Positions 24,439-29,924 of a stretch of 30,414 bases of DNA are shown piece after piece. The position numbers were made by a program, and so were the translations under genes. The notes below the pieces were generated by a model. The model was not told the origin of the DNA, did no database searches, and worked only from the letters and a program-made list of their open reading frames with translations. Location of the stretch: positions 1 through 30,414 of the IMG/VR virus record IMGVR_UViG_3300038701_002748. One strand, written 5' to 3'. Source of the DNA: a virus. The number at the start of each line of letters is the position of its first letter. Positions within the stretch are counted from its first letter, which is position 1.

Positions 24439-24460
24439 CCAAATCCTACTCGCGGAGCCA
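24439..24460 (+). other. attP: Putative attP core: 3' end of a tRNA-Asn gene
   Basis: The sequence ends TCGCGGA-G-CCA (24450-24460), the 3' acceptor strand, discriminator G and CCA of a tRNA. Upstream CCTAC (24445-24449) would be the T-stem 3' strand and TCCAAAT (24438-24444) the T-loop, matching TTCAAAT but for one base. A 3' acceptor strand TCGCGGA with G73 pairs with a 5' TCCGCGA, the start of many alphaproteobacterial tRNA-Asn(GTT) genes. No other part of a tRNA precedes it, as expected for an attachment core copied from the host gene. Confidence 0.72.
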
Positions 24461-24469
24461 CTTTTCCAG

Positions 24470-24490
24470 CCCCGTTTCGACGGGGTTTTT
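24470..24490 (+). terminator. Intrinsic terminator with TTCG tetraloop
   Basis: CCCCGT-TTCG-ACGGGG (24470-24485) is followed by five T and then ATTTGTTTT. It stands ten bases after the tRNA-like CCA, as a host tRNA terminator would. After integration it would serve the rebuilt tRNA gene and would shield int from outside transcription. Confidence 0.85.
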
Positions 24491-24558
24491 ATTTGTTTTC
24501 AATTAGTTAAGCGCTATTTTGCCGTCGCGCTGAATTGGCTTTTTGTCGAAAATGCTTG

Positions 24559-24600
24559 ATTTCCGGACACATTTCCGGACACATTTCCGGACACAATTTC
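24559..24600 (+). repeat. Right arm repeats: three 12-bp units
   Basis: This is an exact second copy of the 24349-24390 block, in the same orientation, ending 4 nt before the first possible integrase start. If integrase binds here, it would likely repress its own expression. Confidence 0.9.
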
Positions 24601-24604
24601 GGGA

Positions 24605-25957
24605 GTGTGCACGTTGGCAGGGTATTCCAGGGAATATTTAGTGCTGGATCGAGGCCGGTGGTTGTTTCGGCGGCGGGTGCCGCGTGACCTGGTTGATCTG
24701 GTCGGTCAGTCGACGATCAAAATTGCATTGGGTACCGACTCCTTGATTGTGGCGCGCCAGCGTGTTGGTGCTGTGAATGCCGATTGCGAGGCGCATTGGA
24801 AGGCGTTGCGGTTGGCAGATGGCGATGAGGCTGCGAATGCCGTTCGCGCCCGATTTGCGGCGGCGCAAGCGCAGGCGCGACGGTTCGGGTTTGACTATCG
24901 ATCGGTTGACGACCTGGCCACTGGTCCGCTTGAGGATCTGCTGGCGCGGGTCGAGGTTGCCGGGGGTGCCGGCGCGGCAGAACCGCGCGGTCGGGCGCTG
25001 GCTGCCGGGTTGCTGGGCGGTGTGCCGAGGCCGCCGCTGACCTGGGCGGCCGCATTCAAGTTGTTTGAAGAGGCAACGGCCACCGATCGTACCGGCTTTG
25101 GTCCGGATCAGCTGCGGCGCTGGCGCAATCCGCGACTGTTGGCAATCCGGAATTTCGAAGCGGTCGCTGGTTCCGTGGCGCTGGCCGAGATCACCCGCAG
25201 CCAGGCACTGGATTTTCGTGCCTGGTGGATCGATCGTATCCTTGACGAGGACATGACCGGCGAAGCGGCCAACAAGTCCTTTGGCTTTCTGTCAGCCATG
25301 TTCCGGACGGTGAATGACCTGCAGCGGCTTGGTCTCGACAATCCGTTCACAGGGTTGTCAGTGAAGCTGCGGCAGGGCGATGAACGGTTGCCGTTTGATA
25401 CCGACTGGATCGCAAACACCTTGCTGGCCCCCGGGACGCTGTCCGGCCTGAATGACGAGGCGCGCTGGGTTCTGTTCATCAAGGCGGAAACCGGCGCGCG
25501 GACGCGGGAGATTTGCGGGCTTGATCCTGACGGGCCGGGCGGTGGCGATATCCGCATCGATGCCGACGTTCCGCATATCGTGATCCAGCCGAACCAGTTT
25601 CGAGGGTTGAAGAATGCCCACACCAGGCGCTCGATCCCGCTGGTTGGTGCGGCACTGTCAGCCGCCAAGGCGATGCCGGGCGGGACCGGCCGATACAGGA
25701 CCGGTGCGGATTCGCTGTCGGCGACGGTGAACAAGTTCCTGCGCGAGAACAACCTGCTGGCCACGCCGCAACACTCTTTTAATTCCCTTCGCCACAGTTT
25801 CGAGGACCGCCTGACCGCGGTCGAGGCGCTGGAGAAGGTCCAGGCCGCGCTCATGGGGCATCGCTATGCCAGGCCGCGCTATGGGGCCGGGCCGAGCCTG
25901 GCGCAGAAGCAGGCCCTGTTGAGGCGGATCGCGTTCAAGGGTGTCGAATTTTATTGA
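24605..25957 (+). CDS. int: Tyrosine-type integrase
   Basis: This site-specific recombinase catalyses integration and excision at attP. The N-terminal RGRWLFRRRVPRDLVDLVG (about 16-34) is the DUF6538-like arm-binding region. A SAM-like core-binding domain spans about 145-250. Catalytic residues in the 450-aa reading are Arg299 (TGARTREI), Lys336 (LKNAHTRRSIP), Arg396 (NSLRHSF), His419 (LMGHR) and the nucleophile Tyr426 (ARPRYGAG). The usual His of HxxR is Asn393 here. Start is uncertain: GTG 24605, TTG 24614 (GGGAG upstream) or GTG 24641 (AGGGA upstream); no ATG is near. The 3' end overlaps the convergent nuclease gene by 7 nt. Confidence 0.93.
   Translation: MCTLAGYSREYLVLDRGRWLFRRRVPRDLVDLVGQSTIKIALGTDSLIVARQRVGAVNADCEAHWKALRLADGDEAANAVRARFAAAQAQARRFGFDYRSVDDLATGPLEDLLARVEVAGGAGAAEPRGRALAAGLLGGVPRPPLTWAAAFKLFEEATATDRTGFGPDQLRRWRNPRLLAIRNFEAVAGSVALAEITRSQALDFRAWWIDRILDEDMTGEAANKSFGFLSAMFRTVNDLQRLGLDNPFTGLSVKLRQGDERLPFDTDWIANTLLAPGTLSGLNDEARWVLFIKAETGARTREICGLDPDGPGGGDIRIDADVPHIVIQPNQFRGLKNAHTRRSIPLVGAALSAAKAMPGGTGRYRTGADSLSATVNKFLRENNLLATPQHSFNSLRHSFEDRLTAVEALEKVQAALMGHRYARPRYGAGPSLAQKQALLRRIAFKGVEFY
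24833..24847. repeat. Degenerate palindromic repeat inside int
   Basis: GCGAATGCCGTTCGC differs from the reverse complement core by one base, and is read in frame as Ala-Asn-Ala-Val-Arg, close to the ANGVR of the other two coding copies. Confidence 0.4.
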
Positions 25958-26433
25958 GGCGTCCACCAAATTCCGATCCTGGCGGTCCGGGCATAGCGTT
26001 CGGCGTGTCGATAGGGTGTCATCTCCGGCCGGCCGAGAAGGTATTTTCGCCAGGTCCAGGCCATGCCCTGCGCCAGCAGGCCGGTGGCAATGTCGCCGGC
26101 GGGTGTGGTGCAAACCGCCACGGCGCGCTTGTAGCGGTCGGTGTTCACGACATCGCAGGCCAGCACCTGGTCGTCGACCAGGTCATCGAGCGCGCCCCGC
26201 GCTGTCGGCCCGAGGGGTGTGTCCATTTCCGGCGCATCGATGCCGAGCAGGCGCACGGTGATGTCGCGCGCGCCATCCGGTCGACCGGTGAAGATTAGCG
26301 TATCCCCGTCGATCGCCAGCGCCTGGCCAGTGATGATCGTGCCGGGTGGTAATGCCTCGGCCGATCGCGCCCGGCCCGTCGATGTGGTGCTGGCCAGCGC
26401 ACAGCAGATCAGGGCAATCGTCCATGGTTTCAT
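25951..26433 (-). CDS. Exported thermonuclease (SNase family)
   Basis: The 160-aa product is a staphylococcal-nuclease-like, calcium-dependent phosphodiesterase. Catalytic residues are visible: Asp42 in IDGDTL, Arg61 in ITVRLLGIDAPE, Glu69 of the same motif, and Arg103 in DRYKRAV. A signal peptide (MKPWTIALICCALASTTSTG, then cleavage near RSA-E) sends it to the periplasm or outside. ATG 26433 is chosen because AGAGAGGAAAAACG lies just before it; a longer reading from 26529 would put the signal peptide inside. It is the last gene of the minus-strand operon and converges on int. A role in degrading host or competitor DNA is inferred. Confidence 0.9.
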   Translation of the reverse strand: MKPWTIALICCALASTTSTGRARSAEALPPGTIITGQALAIDGDTLIFTGRPDGARDITVRLLGIDAPEMDTPLGPTARGALDDLVDDQVLACDVVNTDRYKRAVAVCTTPAGDIATGLLAQGMAWTWRKYLLGRPEMTPYRHAERYARTARIGIWWTPQ

Positions 26434-26474
26434 CGTTTTTCCTCTCTCCATCGCCGGGTCAGTCTCTGGTCCGA

Positions 26475-26558
26475 TTACAGCGTCGACAGGCTCGTTGATT
26501 TCTCCAGCCGCCGCTTGCACCAATGGCATACTTTTTCCCGCACTGCACGCCGTGGCAT
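26475..26558 (-). CDS. Possible 27-aa Cys-x2-Cys microprotein
   Basis: A short frame begins ATG at 26558 and reads MPRRAVREKVCHWCKRRLEK, then six more residues with a TAA at 26475-26477. GAGGG lies upstream at a long distance. CHWCKRR resembles half a zinc ribbon. It fits neatly in the gap between two minus-strand genes in this tightly packed operon, but its size makes the call weak. Confidence 0.35.
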   Translation of the reverse strand: MPRRAVREKVCHWCKRRLEKSTSLSTL

Positions 26559-26571
26559 CGGTTGACGCCCT

Positions 26572-26760
26572 CTATTGCTCTGTTTCCAAGTCGGCGACCG
26601 GGATTAGGGTTGCCGCCGCGCTGTCATCCCACTTGACTAAAACCAGGCCCGCGCCGATTGGCACGGATCCGTGATCCTGTATCTCCCCCCGCCAGAACGT
26701 CGCGTTGTTTTCTGGTTCATGCACCACCCGCGTGCCGGGTTTGGCGTTTTCAATCTGCAT
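26572..26760 (-). CDS. Unknown 62-aa early protein
   Basis: The product reads MQIENAKPGTRVVHEPENNA, then TFWRGEIQDHGS and LVLVKWDDSAAATLIPVADL, a small all-beta (SH3- or Tudor-like) look with VKWDD near the end. The start at 26760 is fixed by GAGGAGCGTCAC directly before the ATG. No function is known. It lies in the string of small minus-strand genes with similar ribosome binding sites. Confidence 0.7.
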   Translation of the reverse strand: MQIENAKPGTRVVHEPENNATFWRGEIQDHGSVPIGAGLVLVKWDDSAAATLIPVADLETEQ

Positions 26761-26770
26761 GTGACGCTCC

Positions 26771-26971
26771 TCAATTGAAGTATTCGATTGTGCCGACCCG
26801 CCCGACCGAGGCGAATTCATCTGCTGTTTTGGGGTTTAAGGTGGCTGTGTCGCATCCCGTCGACTTCGGCATGTCCACGATTGGACCGGCATAGATCATA
26901 TCGATGCCTTTCCAGAGAATGACGGTGCCGGGGGAAACCGCGTCATGCACTGCCACGTTGATGTGCTTCAT
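26771..26971 (-). CDS. Unknown 66-aa early protein
   Basis: The product begins MKHINVAVHDAVSPGTVILW and continues MIYAGPIVDMPKSTGCDTAT, ending FASVGRVGTIEYFN. Beta-rich, soluble, one Cys. AAGGAGCGATGAACG precedes the ATG, one of the near-identical sites of this operon. It ends 10 nt before the next gene. No family was recognised. Confidence 0.68.
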   Translation of the reverse strand: MKHINVAVHDAVSPGTVILWKGIDMIYAGPIVDMPKSTGCDTATLNPKTADEFASVGRVGTIEYFN

Positions 26972-26984
26972 CGTTCATCGCTCC

Positions 26985-27161
26985 TTATAGACCTGGTACC
27001 CACGTCTCATCGTGGCCTTTTGACAGCGCGTAGATTGCGCTGATTTCCTGCTGGGTCATTGTCTCCAGTGTTGTCCTGACGCAAGCGCCGCATTGAGCGC
27101 GATTGTCTACAGCCTCAATAATTGTGGCGATGCGGTCTAGTCTGGCTTGGTTGGTATCCAT
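26985..27161 (-). CDS. Unknown 58-aa early protein with Cys-x2-Cys
   Basis: Reading the minus strand from ATG 27161 gives 58 aa starting MDTNQARLDRIATIIEAVDN and ending GHDETWVPGL, with a TAA at 26985-26987. ATAAGGAGGATCAAGGGCA is just before the start. CGAC (residues 24-27) could bind metal together with His50. Mostly helical. No family was recognised. It would be missed by a 60-residue length cut-off. Confidence 0.68.
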   Translation of the reverse strand: MDTNQARLDRIATIIEAVDNRAQCGACVRTTLETMTQQEISAIYALSKGHDETWVPGL

Positions 27162-27176
27162 TGCCCTTGATCCTCC

Positions 27177-27557
27177 TTATTGCTCGTCTCGTTGATAACC
27201 ATCAATAGCCTGCTGCCACGCAGCGGCAGCGGTATAGCAGCGCTTACCTGGCCGAAATTCGTTCGGGTCGTGCAGCGCCTGTCCATCCCAAAAGACACTG
27301 TGTCTGGAGCCATCGAGATTGAGGCTTGGAACAGACAGCACAGCAGGCCGTGACCGGTCCAGCTTTGACGGGTCGCGCCAGATCAGGTCCGCGCCGAACA
27401 GATCGGCGATATCATCTGTGCGCTCGGCGCTAAGACCAAACGAGACCAACTCGAAACCATGACAGTGTTTAGCAATGGCCTCGTACTTTTCACCCAAAAA
27501 CATCGCCAGACAGGCGACTGCACAATCGGACTTAAAGTGCTGCTGGACGGTCTCCAT
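27177..27557 (-). CDS. Papain/C39-like cysteine protease
   Basis: The 126-aa product has the layout of a minimal C39-type (papain-fold) peptidase: VQQHFKSDCAVACLAMFLG (residues 4-22) with an oxyanion Gln (5 or 6) and nucleophile Cys12, then SRHSVFWDGQALHDPNEF (84-101) with catalytic His86 and Asp97. There is no signal peptide, so it acts in the host cytoplasm if active. It could process a phage or host protein; C39 domains of ABC exporters cut at double-Gly sites, but no exporter is present here. AAAAGGAGCGACAC precedes ATG 27557. Confidence 0.7.
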   Translation of the reverse strand: METVQQHFKSDCAVACLAMFLGEKYEAIAKHCHGFELVSFGLSAERTDDIADLFGADLIWRDPSKLDRSRPAVLSVPSLNLDGSRHSVFWDGQALHDPNEFRPGKRCYTAAAAWQQAIDGYQRDEQ

Positions 27558-27569
27558 GTGTCGCTCCTT

Positions 27570-27758
27570 TTATCTCGGTTTGATAGAGCCGATCAGGTCA
27601 TCAATGCGAGCCTGTATCGCCTCAATTTCAGCGTTGAAGATGTCCATGCCATCGGTCAGGACTTCCGTGAATTTAGCTTCCGCAAGCATGTCTCTGGAGA
27701 CCATCAATTGAGATCGACGGAGATGCCCCTCGTTCTCAACTTCATCTAAGATCGACAT
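27570..27758 (-). CDS. Unknown 62-aa helical early protein
   Basis: The product begins MSILDEVENEGHLRRSQLMV and ends AIQARIDDLIGSIKPR. It is likely an all-helical, coiled-coil dimer (heptad-like FNAEIEAIQARIDDLI at the C-terminus). ATG 27758 follows ATAAGGAGGGATGT; longer upstream readings run into the radical SAM gene and were rejected. No family was recognised. Confidence 0.68.
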   Translation of the reverse strand: MSILDEVENEGHLRRSQLMVSRDMLAEAKFTEVLTDGMDIFNAEIEAIQARIDDLIGSIKPR

Positions 27759-27774
27759 ACATCCCTCCTTATTG

Positions 27775-28668
27775 CTATGCGCCCCAAAGGTCTGTTTGAT
27801 TTGGGTCCACGCTTGACGGGGCGGTTCTGTCAGAAGCGCGATAGCCTTCAAAATCGGTGTATTTCCACAAGTGCCGGTTCGCCCACCGGGCCACATCCAC
27901 CAGCAGCCGCGCTGTCCAGTCGTGTCTAACCCACGGCTTTTTATCCAAAGCATTTAGCTTCATGAGCGGCTGGCAGTGCGGATCTCCGCCCCAATCGATC
28001 ACGCGCTGAATGCGCCCCATGCACACGTCGAATGGCTCGTTACCGATTAATACGTATACCCGCTTCCGTCTTTGCGGAACGTCTCCGAGCATCTTCATTA
28101 CGCGCTCAACGTGCGGGCCGTCGCCCTCATCATCATAGGCGAACCGCCACGGACCTTTGTTGATCGGCATCCAGCGTCGATACACTTCTTCGTCAAATGT
28201 GCGCGGTTCAAAACCGCTGTTTGCATCGAGTAGCGGCACTTCTGCTGCGCGGTAGCGGCGAACAATATGATCCTGATATTCCGGCGACAAAGCGGATAGA
28301 TTGTTGTCGCAAAGGACCGGCCGCACCGGAAAGTCTGGCAACTCGGTGAACGCCTTTCCTTCCATCGCAGGCACGATGCAGAACCAGCATCCGACCGGAC
28401 AACCCCGGCTTGCGATGGTGGCCATCGGATTTTGTTTGGTGATCGCGTCGGGATAGTCTCCACCGGTCTCCGCAACTTCTGATAAATATTTCATTTGAGT
28501 GAATACGCCCGGCCCACCGGCACGGACTTTATAGCCTTGAGCCCGGTAAAAGACTGCTCGCTGGTATGCGTCTTTCAACATCCAGGTGAACGCAACAGAC
28601 AGATAGGCGGTATCACCCTCCACCCAATCGGCCAATCCACCGCACCATTTTCCGAGGCTATAAGCCAT
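27775..28668 (-). CDS. Radical SAM enzyme
   Basis: The 297-aa product has the radical SAM cluster motif C-x3-C-x2-C: Cys90, Cys94 and Cys97 in ASRGCPVGCWFCIVPAMEG. An N-terminal part (LSVAFTWMLKDAYQRAVFYR, RAGGPGVFTQM, about 23-60) resembles the remnant of a B12-binding-like Rossmann domain of MiaB-type enzymes. RVYVLIGNEPFDVCMGRI and VIDWGGDPHCQPLMK (about 218-255) look like later strands of the barrel. The substrate is unknown. The start at 28668 is set by AAGGAGCGATTATCGAAA. It lies between small unknown genes and near the DNA methyltransferase, so DNA or RNA modification is a reasonable guess, not shown. Confidence 0.87.
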   Translation of the reverse strand: MAYSLGKWCGGLADWVEGDTAYLSVAFTWMLKDAYQRAVFYRAQGYKVRAGGPGVFTQMKYLSEVAETGGDYPDAITKQNPMATIASRGCPVGCWFCIVPAMEGKAFTELPDFPVRPVLCDNNLSALSPEYQDHIVRRYRAAEVPLLDANSGFEPRTFDEEVYRRWMPINKGPWRFAYDDEGDGPHVERVMKMLGDVPQRRKRVYVLIGNEPFDVCMGRIQRVIDWGGDPHCQPLMKLNALDKKPWVRHDWTARLLVDVARWANRHLWKYTDFEGYRASDRTAPSSVDPNQTDLWGA

Positions 28669-28684
28669 TTTCGATAATCGCTCC

Positions 28685-28852
28685 TTAGTGTTTGTTCCGC
28701 AGGAAGCACCCGGAGTACCCGTTGCACCCGTGCTCCCAACAATCGGTACGGCGGTAATCTTCGGTGCAGTGACGCTCTTTCGGGGTCCACTTTTCTTCAA
28801 GGCGCTTGAGAAATCGCCGAGATTTCCAACGCCTGATCCAGCCTAGTAGCAT
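28685..28852 (-). CDS. Unknown 55-aa Cys-rich protein
   Basis: Read from ATG 28852, the product starts MLLGWIRRWKSRRFLKRLEE and ends with a Cys-rich part carrying CTEDYRRTDC, then HGCNGYSGCFLRNKH. The four Cys with His suggest a small metal-binding domain. The N-terminus is basic and amphipathic. AATAAGGAGCGATTAACG precedes the start, the best form of the repeated ribosome binding site. No family was recognised. Confidence 0.65.
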   Translation of the reverse strand: MLLGWIRRWKSRRFLKRLEEKWTPKERHCTEDYRRTDCWEHGCNGYSGCFLRNKH

Positions 28853-28871
28853 CGTTAATCGCTCCTTATTG

Positions 28872-29502
28872 CTATGCCGCCGCGCTCTGCGGTGCATTCG
28901 ATTGATAGACCGCCCGCGCAAACCCCATTGGCGTTGCGCTGCGCATGTTCGCCCGGTTCGGTCCTGGCGGTGCTTTATGTATCCGGTCATCCGGGCAGAC
29001 CTCATCCGGGTGGACAGGCGGCGGCATGACAAATCCGTTGCCCGTCCAGAGGCAGGTCTTTTTTTGTGTATTCGTCGGACGCCTCCAGCCCGCAATAGTG
29101 CCACGGCTGGAAGGTGTGATCCGGCTTGCGCCAATAGCTGCTGATCGTGGAGACCGGGTTTTCGATACAGTATGGCGCACCGAACCACTCAGCCCAGAAT
29201 GCTGCACGTTCAAACAGTTCCACGGATTGCGCCAGAGCGCCCAGGCCTTTGCCCTGGAACCAGCGAGCGCCGGATACAGCCAGATGGTCGCATGGTGGGA
29301 AAGCGGCCAGGAAAGCCACGCCATCCTCCACGACCTCACGGGGCGGCACCCACGTTTTCATATCCGCCTCTATAAACCGGATTCCGTCGCGCTCAGTCTC
29401 TCCGCAGTGCTGGAGGTCCACGCATATTGCGCGGTATCCGGCATCGACCCAGGGCCGCGCCATCGCACCGGTTTTATCGTACAGACTGACCATCCAAGTC
29501 AT
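28872..29502 (-). pseudogene. C5-cytosine-type DNA methyltransferase, frameshifted
   Basis: The frame from ATG 29502 encodes SLYDKTGAMARPWVDAGYRA (SAM site, about 6-25), a motif-IV-like FPPCDHLAVSGARWF (about 68-82) and an ENP motif (YCIENPVSTISSYWRKPDH, about 111-129). It then runs out of the family pattern after EYTKK. The expected tail, TCLWTGNGFVMPPP and then DRIHKAPPGPNRANMRSATP and GFARAVYQSN, is present in another frame down to a TAG at 28872-28874. The switch is at a run of seven A (minus strand; T-run around 29059-29065). Removing one A restores a single 209-aa protein. As written the protein stops at 29002 with 166 aa. The intact type modifies cytosine in phage DNA. Confidence 0.82.
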
Positions 29503-29517
29503 GGCGTTTGTGTCTCC

Positions 29518-29778
29518 TTAATGCTTGGTGCCGGTCGCGGCCTCTACGGTATCGGTCGAGCCGTGCGGGCGGATGTAATCAGGTTCATCAAATCCGTCCG
29601 GCAGGTCGCTGCCGTCAGGTGCTGCAAAGACCACGCAAGCCTGCTCGCCGTCGTCGTAGACCTCTGCGACCGCGCCATAGATGACCTCGCCCTCAACCAT
29701 CACATCGTAGCGCTGGCCGAACATGGCAGTGGCAGTCCCATCCCATGGGGTCCAGCCTTCATCTTCCGGGTTTTCCAT
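29518..29778 (-). CDS. Unknown 86-aa acidic protein
   Basis: The product starts MENPEDEGWTPWDGTATAMF and continues QRYDVMVEGEVIYGAVAEVY, ending DEPDYIRPHGSTDTVEAATG. The pattern W-x-PW-G, V-x-V and a final DYIRPH resembles a common family of small phage proteins that begin W-x-PW-GG and end DIxAYR, of unknown function. ATG 29778 follows GGAGAATTGAAA. The TTG 6 nt upstream is less likely. Confidence 0.68.
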   Translation of the reverse strand: MENPEDEGWTPWDGTATAMFGQRYDVMVEGEVIYGAVAEVYDDGEQACVVFAAPDGSDLPDGFDEPDYIRPHGSTDTVEAATGTKH

Positions 29779-29780
29779 TT

Positions 29781-29924
29781 TCAATTCTCCACACGGTTTG
29801 GCCCAGGCATAGCGCCGGGGCGTTGTGGTATCCGATGCTCACACATCACACATTCGCGATAATCCTCATTCAGGAAATCGACGTATTCGTGACCGAATAT
29901 CCAGCACCAGAACCTAAACATCAT
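29781..29924 (-). CDS. DUF1660-like 47-aa zinc protein
   Basis: The product reads MMFRFWCWIFGHEYVDFLNE, then DYRECVMCEHRIPQ and a short tail. CWIFGHEY followed by CVMC is the layout of DUF1660-type small phage proteins (an aromatic FGH segment and a C-x2-C pair), possibly one zinc knuckle. Its start overlaps the previous stop as ATGA (29921-29924) behind GGGAGAGGA; the second ATG at 29921 is equally possible. The stop (29781-29783) comes just before the next start at 29778. Confidence 0.65.
   Translation of the reverse strand: MMFRFWCWIFGHEYVDFLNEDYRECVMCEHRIPQRPGAMPGPNRVEN

Larger units (their letters stand above)
24301..24604. other. Gene-free attachment region (putative attP)
   Basis: This region codes for no protein and is visibly AT-richer than its neighbours. 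In order it holds a 42-bp triple-repeat block, an AT-rich stretch, a tRNA-Asn-like 3' end, an intrinsic terminator, a second AT-rich stretch and an identical 42-bp block, then integrase. The two blocks start exactly 210 bp apart, that is about 20 helical turns at 10.5 bp per turn. This matches the P-arm, core, P'-arm design of tyrosine integrase attP sites. A promoter for int was not recognised with confidence. Confidence 0.72.

Noticed and set aside
24437-24460. A full tRNA gene
   Set aside because: Only the T-arm 3' half and acceptor 3' strand exist. The upstream AT-rich DNA has no anticodon arm, D-arm or pairing 5' strand.
24470-24485. tmRNA start, because GTTTCGACGGGG resembles the tmRNA 5' consensus
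   Set aside because: The match is part of a 6-bp stem with a TTCG loop and T-run, and no tag-peptide frame or tmRNA 3' partner is near.
24349-24600. CRISPR-like array from the repeated 12-bp units
   Set aside because: Units are 12 bp and abut each other without spacers; two blocks flank a core next to int, which fits attachment-site arms instead.
25941-26261. Plus-strand frames after int
   Set aside because: They lie opposite the thermonuclease, which has all catalytic residues and a signal peptide.
28945-29862. 305-codon plus-strand frame across the methyltransferase region
   Set aside because: It runs opposite genes with recognisable motifs and good ribosome binding sites, and shows no domain itself.
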